Below, one piece after another: positions 8,324 through 14,471 of a DNA stretch of 23,069 nucleotides. The notes beneath the pieces were generated by a model, which was not told the DNA's origin, searched no databases, and saw nothing but the letters and a program-made list of their open reading frames with translations. Numbering within the stretch: position 1 is the stretch's first letter; each line of letters begins with the position of its first letter. Made by a program: the position numbers and the translations under genes. The stretch comes from Lysobacteraceae bacterium UBA6001 (GTDB taxonomy: Bacteria > Pseudomonadota > Gammaproteobacteria > Xanthomonadales > Xanthomonadaceae), in NCBI GenBank assembly GCA_002429615.1, contig DJAN01000206.1, positions 1-23,069 of the forward strand, read 5' to 3'.

Positions 8324-8815
8324 ATGGGTATCGAGATCGAACGCAAGTTCCTGGTGGCCGACGATGGCTGGCGCGCCGCGGCGCACGAGATCGTGCCGAT
8401 GGCGCAGGGCTACATCAACGATGCCGCGTCGATGGAGAGCGGGGCGCAGAAGGCCTCGGTGCGGGTGCGCATCCAGGGCGATGCCGCGTACCTGAACCTG
8501 AAGTCGCGCGAGATCGGGCACACGCGGCAGGAATTCGATTATCCGATTCCGGTGACGGACGCGCGCGCGCTGCTGGCGCTGTGCGTGGGCGGGCTGGTGG
8601 ACAAGCGCCGGCATCTGGTGCGACATGCCGGCCACTTGTGGGAAGTCGATGAATTCCTCGGCGAGAACGCCGGGCTGGTGGTCGCCGAGATCGAGCTGGA
8701 CGACGCGGACGAGGCGTTCGAGCGGCCGGCGTGGCTGGGCGAGGAAGTGACCGACGACGTGCGCTATTTCAACCTGGCGCTGGCGGCGCATCCCTACAGC
8801 CGTTGGTCGCGCTGA
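8324..8815 (+). CDS. CYTH-domain protein (triphosphate tunnel metalloenzyme)
   Basis: 163 aa, a single CYTH domain. The N-terminal ExExK signature is EIERK (4-8), followed by alternating charged strands with RVRIQGD, LNLKS and WEVDEFLGENAGLVVAEIEL. Such residues line the triphosphate-binding tunnel. Small bacterial members of this kind, such as the Nitrosomonas europaea protein, hydrolyse inorganic tripolyphosphate; others were first annotated as class IV adenylate cyclases or thiamine triphosphatases. The substrate here cannot be read from sequence, though tripolyphosphatase is the best guess. GAGGAA precedes the ATG, 9 bp downstream of rlmD. Confidence 0.88.
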   Translation: MGIEIERKFLVADDGWRAAAHEIVPMAQGYINDAASMESGAQKASVRVRIQGDAAYLNLKSREIGHTRQEFDYPIPVTDARALLALCVGGLVDKRRHLVRHAGHLWEVDEFLGENAGLVVAEIELDDADEAFERPAWLGEEVTDDVRYFNLALAAHPYSRWSR

Positions 8816-8872
8816 GCGCTTGCCGGCGAATTCTTTGCGGACTGTTTTCGCCGACCACTGCGTGCGCCCCTT

Positions 8873-8899
8873 GTAGGAGGGGCTTCAGCCCCGACCGCA
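8873..8899 (+). repeat. GTAG-type REP element, forward copy
   Basis: A 27-bp unit beginning GTAGGAG and ending CGACCGCA, with an internal hairpin GGGGC-TTCA-GCCCC. The GTAG head followed by an imperfect palindrome is the form of the GTAG/SMAG REP families of Stenotrophomonas and relatives, which are mobilised by RAYT (TnpA-REP) transposases. It lies in the 235-bp gap after the CYTH gene and pairs with an inverted copy 29 bp downstream. Confidence 0.85.
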
Positions 8900-8928
8900 T
8901 GAATGCCATGTAGGTCCTGCCTGGATCC

Positions 8929-8955
8929 TGCGGTCGCGGCTGAAGCCGCTCCTAC
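8929..8955 (-). repeat. GTAG-type REP element, inverted copy
   Basis: On the minus strand this reads as the forward copy at 8873-8899 except at two positions, which swap one G-C pair of the internal stem (GCGGC-TTCA-GCCGC). The two copies together form a head-to-head inverted pair (BIME-like) and can fold into one long stem-loop. Nothing else recognisable occurs in 8816-9017. Confidence 0.85.
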
Positions 8956-9050
8956 AGCAGCAGGGCCATGCGACGCATCGTTGCAGCCGCCTGCACACCC
9001 GCGGCGGTCGATCGCGGCATAGTGGGCGCCTTCTTTCGCGGAGCGTCGCC

Positions 9051-9740
9051 ATGCGCATCGATATCTGGTCCGACATCGTCTGCCCCTGGTGCTGGATCGG
9101 CAAGCACCGTTTCCAGCGCGGCCTGGCCTTGATGGGCGCCGACGCCCCCGAAGTGGAAGTGCACTACCACGCCTTCCAGCTCGATCCCGATGCCGGCCCC
9201 GATCCCATTCCGCTGCGCGAGGCCTATCGCGCCAAGTTCGGCGGCGACGCGCGTACCGAGCAGATCCTCTCGCAGACCCAGCAGACCGGGCGCGCCGAAG
9301 GCCTGCCCTTCGATTTCGACCGCGGCCAGGTGCGCGCCAATACGCTGCAGGGCCATCGCCTGATGTGGCTGGCCGCCCGCGAAGGCAACCCGGATGCGGT
9401 GGCCGAGGCGCTGTTCCGCGCGCATTTCGCCGAAGGCCGCAATCTCGCCGATCCCGATACGCTGGTCGCGGCCGGTGCCGCGGGCGGCCTGTCCGGTGAC
9501 CGCATTCGTGCCTTCCTGGATTCGGACGAGGGTCTGGCCGAGGTCGGCGCCCAGCTGGCCGACGCGCAGCGGCTCGGCATCACCGCCGTCCCCAGCTTCG
9601 TGATCGATGGCCGCTACCTGATCCAGGGCGCGCAGCCACCCGAAGCCATCGCCGAGATTCTCGGGCGTATCGCCGCCGAACAGGCCGCCAGCCCGCCGGC
9701 CACGGGCGAGGGCTGCGGCCCGGACAGCTGCGAGGTCTGA
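9051..9740 (+). CDS. FrnE-like DsbA-family oxidoreductase
   Basis: 229 aa, thioredoxin fold with a helical insertion, no signal peptide, so probably cytoplasmic. The active-site motif CPWC is at Cys11-Cys14, right after the first strand (MRIDIWSDIV), as in FrnE and 2-hydroxychromene-isomerase-like DsbA proteins. A cis-Pro loop AVPSF and a GRYLIQGAQ segment complete the fold. The extreme C-terminus has a second pair, CGPDSC (C-x4-C), as described for Deinococcus radiodurans FrnE, where it cooperates with the CxxC site in oxidative-stress tolerance. CGGAG precedes the ATG by 7 nt. The natural substrate is unknown. Confidence 0.88.
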   Translation: MRIDIWSDIVCPWCWIGKHRFQRGLALMGADAPEVEVHYHAFQLDPDAGPDPIPLREAYRAKFGGDARTEQILSQTQQTGRAEGLPFDFDRGQVRANTLQGHRLMWLAAREGNPDAVAEALFRAHFAEGRNLADPDTLVAAGAAGGLSGDRIRAFLDSDEGLAEVGAQLADAQRLGITAVPSFVIDGRYLIQGAQPPEAIAEILGRIAAEQAASPPATGEGCGPDSCEV

Positions 9741-9756
9741 AGCGGGCGCGCGCATC

Positions 9757-9765
9757 TGCGACAAT
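9757..9765 (+). promoter_or_regulatory. Candidate extended -10 promoter of the nagZ operon
   Basis: TGC-GACAAT (9757-9765) lies 47 bp before the nagZ ATG, with GCGGCG immediately downstream. No clear -35 was seen. It is the third TGC-nAyAAT element in the window placed just ahead of a gene cluster. Confidence 0.45.
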
Positions 9766-9812
9766 GCGGCGATGCGCCATCCTGGCGCCCCCGTCCTGGA
9801 GGTCCACCCCGC

Positions 9813-10820
9813 ATGCTTCTGATCGGCGTCGCCGGCACCGAACTCACCGCGCAGGAGCGCGCGTGGCTGCAGCATGACGCCGTTGCCGGGGTGGTGCTGT
9901 TCAAGCGGAACTTCGCCTCGCGCGCCCAGGTCACCGAGCTGTCGGCGGCGATCCGCGCCGCCGCGCCGCGCCCGCAGCTGATCTGCGTGGACCAGGAAGG
10001 TGGCCGCGTGCAGCGCTTCCGCGAGGGCTACAGCGCGCTGCCGCCGCTGGCCGGTTTCGGCGAGCTGTACCCGCGCGACCCCGATGCCGCGCTGGCGCTG
10101 GCGCGCGAACATGCGTGGCTGATGGCCAGTGAGATCCGCGCCAGTGGCGTGGACCTGAGTTTCGCCCCGGTGGTTGACCTGGCGCGCGGCAACCGCGCCA
10201 TCGGCGACCGGGCCTTCAGTGCCGATCCGCAGGTGGTGGCTGCCTTCACCCGCGCCTACGTCGCGGCGATGCACGAGGCGGGCATGGCCGCCACGCTCAA
10301 GCACTTTCCCGGCCACGGCACGGTGCTGGAAGACACCCACGTCGATACCGCCATCGACCCGCGCCCGCTGGACACGCTGCGCGCCGAGGACCTGGTGCCG
10401 TTCGCGGCCGGCATCGATGCCGGTGCCGATGCGGTGATGATGGCCCACGTGGTCTACCCGCAGGTCGCGCCGGAGCCGGCGGGTTACTCGTCGCGCTGGA
10501 TCGGCGAGATCCTGCGCGGCGAACTCGGCTTCCGCGGCGTCGTGTTCTCCGACGACATCGGCATGGCCGCCTCGTTCAGCGCCGGCGGCGTCAAGGCGCG
10601 CGTGGACGCGCACCTGGATGCCGGCTGCGACGTGGTGCTGGTCTGCCACCCGGAACTGGTCGAACAATCGCTGCAGGCGGTTGCCGGCCGTACCCTCAAC
10701 ACCGCGGCGCTGATCGGCCTGATCGGCCGTGGCGCGCTGGGCTGGGACGGCCTGCTGGCCGACGCCCGCCACCCCCACACCCAATCCCGTTTGCGGGAAC
10801 AACTCGGAAAAACCGCCTGA
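9813..10820 (+). CDS. nagZ: Beta-N-acetylhexosaminidase NagZ
   Basis: 335 aa glycoside hydrolase family 3 enzyme, cytoplasmic. It removes GlcNAc from GlcNAc-1,6-anhydro-muropeptides during cell-wall recycling, and its products can influence AmpR-controlled beta-lactamase expression. The signature KHFPGHG is at 163-169, with the catalytic His loop ending DTH (174-176). The nucleophile is Asp247 in FSDDIGM. An early VDQEGGRVQR motif binds the sugar. GGAGG lies 11 nt before the ATG. Its stop overlaps the hpt start (TGATG), so the two are translationally coupled. Confidence 0.95.
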   Translation: MLLIGVAGTELTAQERAWLQHDAVAGVVLFKRNFASRAQVTELSAAIRAAAPRPQLICVDQEGGRVQRFREGYSALPPLAGFGELYPRDPDAALALAREHAWLMASEIRASGVDLSFAPVVDLARGNRAIGDRAFSADPQVVAAFTRAYVAAMHEAGMAATLKHFPGHGTVLEDTHVDTAIDPRPLDTLRAEDLVPFAAGIDAGADAVMMAHVVYPQVAPEPAGYSSRWIGEILRGELGFRGVVFSDDIGMAASFSAGGVKARVDAHLDAGCDVVLVCHPELVEQSLQAVAGRTLNTAALIGLIGRGALGWDGLLADARHPHTQSRLREQLGKTA

Positions 10821-11374
10821 TGTCCAATCTCACCCTCCAACAGGCCGTGGCCCAGGCCGACCTGCTCGTCGACCGCCCGACCCTCGATGCCGCCATCGGC
10901 CGCATCGCCGATGCCATCGCCCGCGATTACCAGGGCGAAGTGCCGGTGTACCTGACCATCATGCATGGCGCGCTGCCGTTCTCCGGCCAGCTGGCGCTGG
11001 AGCTGGGCGCGCGTGGCCAGGACCTGCAGTTCGACTACCTGCACGCCACCCGTTACCGCGGCGCCACCACCGGCGGCGAGCTGGTGTGGAAGCACCGCCC
11101 GGCCACCGCGCTGTTCGGCCGCCGCGTGCTGCTGGTCGACGACATCCTCGACGAGGGCTACACCCTGCAGGGCGTGCGCCAGTGGTGCCTGGAGCAGGGC
11201 GCCACCGACGTGCGCATCGCCGCGCTGACCATCAAGCAGCACGACCGCTGCGTGCCGGGCGTGCGCGCCGACTATCCGGGCGTGGAAGTCGCCGACCGCT
11301 ACGTGTTCGGCTTCGGCATGGACGTCAACGAGCTGTACCGGGGCGCGCCGGCCATCTACGCGATGAAGGACTGA
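10820..11374 (+). CDS. hpt: Hypoxanthine-guanine phosphoribosyltransferase
   Basis: 184 aa type I phosphoribosyltransferase that makes IMP or GMP from hypoxanthine or guanine and PRPP. The PRPP-binding motif VLLVDDILDEGYTL is at 103-116, with the two acidic residues and the following Asp-Glu-Gly-Tyr-Thr loop. An LHATRYRG segment precedes it and the C-terminal part has the usual DRYVFGFGMD. The ATG overlaps the nagZ stop and MTIP follows after 28 bp. Having MTIP next door makes sense: that enzyme releases hypoxanthine, which this one would salvage. Confidence 0.93.
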   Translation: MSNLTLQQAVAQADLLVDRPTLDAAIGRIADAIARDYQGEVPVYLTIMHGALPFSGQLALELGARGQDLQFDYLHATRYRGATTGGELVWKHRPATALFGRRVLLVDDILDEGYTLQGVRQWCLEQGATDVRIAALTIKQHDRCVPGVRADYPGVEVADRYVFGFGMDVNELYRGAPAIYAMKD

Positions 11375-11402
11375 CCCGGACCGAGCCGCGGAAACCGCAC
11401 GC

Positions 11403-12152
11403 ATGAACCATCCGATCTCCCTGGCCGTCATTGGCGGCACCGGCGTCTACAAGCTGGCCCAGCTCGACGACGTGCAGACCCACGACGTGCAGACCCGTTT
11501 CGGCAGCCCGTCCGGCCCGGTGCGCGTCGGCACGCTGCTCGGCCAGCGCGTGGCCTTCCTGGCCCGGCATGGCGAAGGCCATTCGCTGCCGCCGCACAAG
11601 GTCAACTACCGCGCCAACCTTGCCGCGCTGCAGCAGATCGGCGCGCAGCGCGTGCTGGCGCTCAATACCGTGGGCGGCATCACCGACGCCTACGGCCCGC
11701 GCGTGCTGGCCTGCCCGGACCAGCTGATCGACTACACCTGGGGCCGCATCTCCACGATCTGCGAGGAGGAGGGCAGCGAGGTGGTGCACGTCGATTTCGG
11801 CCATCCGTATTCGCCGTTGTTCCGCAGCAAGGTGCTGGCGGCCGCGCGTGTGACCGGGGTCAAGCTTGTCGATGGCGGCTGTTATGGCGCCACCCAGGGC
11901 CCGAGGCTGGAAACCATCGCGGAAATCGCGCGGATGCGTCGCGACGGCTGTGACCTGGTCGGCATGACCGGCATGCCCGAAGCCGGGCTGGCCCGCGAGC
12001 TGGGGCTGGACTACGCCTGCCTGGCCATCGTGGCGAACTGGGCGGCCGGTTGCGGCGATGCCCAGGAGATCACCCTGGCCGAGGTGCTGGCCAACGTCGA
12101 GGCGGCCTCGACCGGGCTTCCGGAACTGATTGGCGAACTTGCGCGAGGGTGA
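11403..12152 (+). CDS. S-methyl-5'-thioinosine phosphorylase (MTAP/PNP family)
   Basis: 249 aa purine nucleoside phosphorylase of the MTAP/MTIP subgroup. The phosphate loop GGTGV is at 11-15; RHGEGHSLPPHKVNYRAN supplies further phosphate and ribose contacts. MTGMPEA (188-194) is the methylthioribose-binding Met region. In the purine-binding segment VANWAAGC, Asn212 and Ala214 stand where human MTAP has Asp220 and Asp222, which select adenine. That favours 6-oxopurine substrates such as methylthioinosine, as in Pseudomonas aeruginosa PA3004. It is last in the nagZ-hpt-MTIP group; no strong Shine-Dalgarno is visible. Substrate choice is an inference. Confidence 0.88.
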   Translation: MNHPISLAVIGGTGVYKLAQLDDVQTHDVQTRFGSPSGPVRVGTLLGQRVAFLARHGEGHSLPPHKVNYRANLAALQQIGAQRVLALNTVGGITDAYGPRVLACPDQLIDYTWGRISTICEEEGSEVVHVDFGHPYSPLFRSKVLAAARVTGVKLVDGGCYGATQGPRLETIAEIARMRRDGCDLVGMTGMPEAGLARELGLDYACLAIVANWAAGCGDAQEITLAEVLANVEAASTGLPELIGELARG

Positions 12153-12181
12153 TTGTCTTCGGGGCATAAGCTTTGCATACT
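12153..12181 (+). promoter_or_regulatory. Candidate sigma-70 promoter of the cold-shock gene
   Basis: TTGTCT (12153-12158), a 17-bp spacer, then CATACT (12176-12181), each 4/6 to consensus. It begins right after the MTIP stop. The expected transcription start near 12188 gives a 5' leader of about 50 nt. Confidence 0.5.
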
Positions 12182-12238
12182 CGGCAAGTGCGTCAGCCGC
12201 ACACCACCCATTCAATTTTGCAAAGGTCTCGCATCACC

Positions 12239-12445
12239 ATGCCGAACGGTACCGTCAAGTGGTTCAACGACGCCAAGGGATTTGGCTTCATTTCACCGGA
12301 GGACGGCAGCGCTGACGTCTTCGCGCACTTCTCCGCGATCAATTCCAAGGGCTTCCGCAGCCTGCAGGAAGGCCAGCAGGTCACGTACGACGTGACCCAG
12401 GGACCGAAGGGTGCCCAGGCTTCCAACATCACGCCGGTCGGCTGA
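12239..12445 (+). CDS. Cold-shock protein, CspA family
   Basis: 68 aa single cold-shock domain that binds ssDNA and RNA and acts as an RNA chaperone. It begins [21 protein letters not shown]1 is KGFGFI (13-18) and RNP2 is VFAHF (27-31). The ATG at 12239 is chosen because the conserved domain starts there and AAAGG (12222-12226) lies upstream; an extension further 5' has no family similarity. It has its own promoter candidate and a strong terminator, so it is a monocistronic unit. Which Csp paralogue it is, and whether it is cold-induced, cannot be told. Confidence 0.95.
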   Translation: MPNGTVKWFNDAKGFGFISPEDGSADVFAHFSAINSKGFRSLQEGQQVTYDVTQGPKGAQASNITPVG

Positions 12446-12464
12446 TCCAGCCGGACGTGCTTTG

Positions 12465-12493
12465 AAACCCCGCCTTCGGCGGGGTTTTTTTTT
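12465..12493 (+). terminator. Strong intrinsic terminator after the cold-shock gene
   Basis: CCCCGCC (12468-12474) and GGCGGGG (12478-12484) form a 7-bp GC stem, extended by AAA/TTT, around a TTC loop. A run of nine T (12485-12493) follows. It lies 20 bp after the csp stop. Confidence 0.95.
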
Positions 12494-12530
12494 GCCCGCC
12501 TCGCGCCTGTGAGGAATGCGGCGATTCTTC

Positions 12531-12546
12531 TACGATGCCGGCATCG
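12531..12546 (+). promoter_or_regulatory. Palindrome over a candidate -10 upstream of the FAD monooxygenase
   Basis: CGATGCCGGCATCG (12533-12546) is a perfect 14-bp palindrome overlapping TACGAT (12531-12536), a possible -10, 20 bp before the ATG. A dimeric repressor could sit here, but no regulator gene is adjacent. Confidence 0.35.
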
Positions 12547-12565
12547 GTAGACATTCGGAACCACG

Positions 12566-13822
12566 ATGGCAGTGCAGCAGCGACGGATCGCGATAGTGGG
12601 TTACGGCACCGCCGGCCAGGCCATGGCCGTGCTGCTGCAGCGCGACGGCCATCATGTCGAGGTCTTCGAACAGGCCGCCGAACCCGGTCCGGTCGGCGCC
12701 GGCTTCCTGCTCCAGCCCAGCGGCCTGCAGGTGCTCTGGCGCATGGGCCTGCTGGACGGCGTCCTGGCCCATGGCGCGCCCGTGCATCGCCTCTACGGCG
12801 ATATTGCCGGCGGCCGCGCGGTAATGGACATGCGCTACCGCGACCTGGAACCTCGGCTGTTCGGCCTGGGCCTGCAGCGTGGTGCGCTGTTCATGCTGCT
12901 GCGCGATGCCTGGCAGTCGCCGCAGCTGCATGCGGGCACGCGCATCGTCGCGGTGGATCCCGAGCGTGGCCGCGTGCAGTCACAGGAGGGCCGCTGGTAC
13001 GACGGTTATGACCTGGTGGTCGCCGCCGATGGCGCCGCTTCCACCTTGCGCGGGCTGGTCGGCAAGCCGCGGCTGGATCGCGCCTATCCCTGGGGCGCAC
13101 TGTGGTGCCTGGTGCCGCGCGGCGACTGGGCGCACGCCGACGAACTGCGCCAGCGTTACCGTAGCGCACGCAAGATGATCGGCCTGCTGCCGGTGGGCAC
13201 CCGCCCGGACGACCCGCAACCGCGGATGAGCTTCTTCTGGAGCCTGCCACGCGAGGATTTCGCGCGCTGGCGCGAGGACGGCATCGCCCCTTGGCTGGAG
13301 GAAATCGCGTCGCTGTGGCCGGACGCGCGCGATTGCCTCGCCGGCATCCGCGAGCCGGCACAGCTGGCCACCGCCGCCTACCGCGATGCGGTCGCGCGCG
13401 AATGGCATTGGGGACGCCTGGTGCTGGCCGGCGATGCCGCGCACGCGATGAGCCCGCAGCTGGGGCAGGGCGTCAACATGGCGCTGCTCGATGCCTGGGC
13501 GCTGTGCCACGCGCTGCGCGTGGAAAGCTCGTTGGCGCGCGCGTTGCCGCTGTACCAGCACGAGCGCCAGGCGCATGTGTCGATCTACCACTTCTGGAGC
13601 CGTTGGCTGACGCCGCTGTTCCAGTCCGATCGCGATTTTGCCGCGCGGGTGCGCGACATCGGCCTGCGTCCGCTCGGGCGGATGCCCGGCGGGCGCGGCC
13701 ATATGCTGCGCGTGCTCAGTGGCACCCAGCACGGCTGGCTGGGGCAGCTGGCATTGGCACCGGAATTCCTCGCCGCGCTGGAGCGGCATCCGTTGCAGGC
13801 GGCGCTGGCGCTGCCGTCCTGA
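12566..13822 (+). CDS. FAD-dependent monooxygenase (group A flavoprotein)
   Basis: 418 aa aromatic-hydroxylase-like flavoprotein. The N-terminal Rossmann dinucleotide site is GYGTAG (12-17), followed by the acidic end of strand 2 (VEVFEQA). The DG motif VVAADGAAS has Asp155-Gly156. The GD motif LAGDAAHAMSPQLGQG has Gly289-Asp290, binding FAD ribityl. This architecture is shared by p-hydroxybenzoate hydroxylase, salicylate hydroxylase, UbiH-type and tailoring monooxygenases, which use NAD(P)H and O2. No neighbouring pathway gene indicates a substrate. The gene stands alone: a strong terminator lies upstream and its stop is 1 bp from the convergent pdeM stop. Confidence 0.88.
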   Translation: MAVQQRRIAIVGYGTAGQAMAVLLQRDGHHVEVFEQAAEPGPVGAGFLLQPSGLQVLWRMGLLDGVLAHGAPVHRLYGDIAGGRAVMDMRYRDLEPRLFGLGLQRGALFMLLRDAWQSPQLHAGTRIVAVDPERGRVQSQEGRWYDGYDLVVAADGAASTLRGLVGKPRLDRAYPWGALWCLVPRGDWAHADELRQRYRSARKMIGLLPVGTRPDDPQPRMSFFWSLPREDFARWREDGIAPWLEEIASLWPDARDCLAGIREPAQLATAAYRDAVAREWHWGRLVLAGDAAHAMSPQLGQGVNMALLDAWALCHALRVESSLARALPLYQHERQAHVSIYHFWSRWLTPLFQSDRDFAARVRDIGLRPLGRMPGGRGHMLRVLSGTQHGWLGQLALAPEFLAALERHPLQAALALPS

Positions 13823-13823
13823 G

Positions 13824-14471
13824 TCAGCGCGGCACCGGCAGGGCGACGACGGCATCGTCCACGCACACCACCAGTTGTTCGTGCGCACGCAGCGGCGCGA
13901 CCACGCCGGCGCTGAAATGCGAGAACGCCGGCAGCACGGTCAGCCCGGGGCGCAGCCAGAACGCAGGGAAACGCCGGCGCACGCCGGGCAGTTCGCTCAG
14001 GGGATGCACGTGCCCGCAGAGCACATGCCGGCCGGCTTCGGCGACCGGATCATGGCGCAGCACCAGCGCGCCGTCGTCCACGCGTTCACCGACATCGCGC
14101 ACGTCCAGCGCGGCGGCGCGCAGCACACGGTCGTGGTTGCCACGGATCACCGCGATCTCCAGCGCGGCATGCCGCAACCGCCACTGCCGCCACTGCTGCA
14201 GCCAGGTCGCCTCGCGCAGCGGGCCGTGCAGCAGGTCGCCCAGGATCCACAGCGTGCGCGTGGGGTAGGCGTCCAGCAGCACATCCAGGCGTTGCAGGTC
14301 GTGCAGCGTGCCGCCGGCGGGCAGGCCGATGCCGGCGCGACGGAACACATCGCCCTTGCCCAGATGCAGGTCGGCGATCAGCAGCGCCGCGCACGCGGGC
14401 CGGTACAGGGCGCGCGCGCCGAGCAGCACGACGTCCTCGCCCGCTAGCGTGGTGCGCCACTCATGCGCCAT
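13824..14471 (-). CDS. pdeM: Ligase-associated DNA damage response endonuclease PdeM (metallophosphoesterase)
   Basis: 215 aa calcineurin-like binuclear metal phosphoesterase. The metal ligands are complete: Asp34 and His36 (ADLHLGK), Asp79 (ILGD), Asn112-His113 (RGNHD), His140 and His154/His156 (CGHVHP). In the bacterial four-gene repair set this protein (MPE/PdeM) is the nuclease partner of the Lhr-type helicase. It is the last gene of the operon and its start overlaps the helicase stop by 11 nt. Convergent with the FAD monooxygenase with a 1-bp gap and no visible terminator between them. Confidence 0.92.
   Translation of the reverse strand: MAHEWRTTLAGEDVVLLGARALYRPACAALLIADLHLGKGDVFRRAGIGLPAGGTLHDLQRLDVLLDAYPTRTLWILGDLLHGPLREATWLQQWRQWRLRHAALEIAVIRGNHDRVLRAAALDVRDVGERVDDGALVLRHDPVAEAGRHVLCGHVHPLSELPGVRRRFPAFWLRPGLTVLPAFSHFSAGVVAPLRAHEQLVVCVDDAVVALPVPR

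Noticed and set aside
6845..8791. A 648-codon minus-strand open frame opposite rlmD and the CYTH gene
   Set aside because: Same GC-driven shadow effect; its sequence is compositionally odd and both opposite genes have clear catalytic motifs.
10408..10423. Perfect 16-bp palindrome CCGGCATCGATGCCGG
   Set aside because: It lies inside nagZ in a GIDAGADA coding stretch and is explained by codon use; no regulatory position.
8952..10802. A 616-codon minus-strand open frame opposite the FrnE-like gene and nagZ
   Set aside because: Shadow of conserved genes with no recognisable domain; it would also read through an intergenic region.
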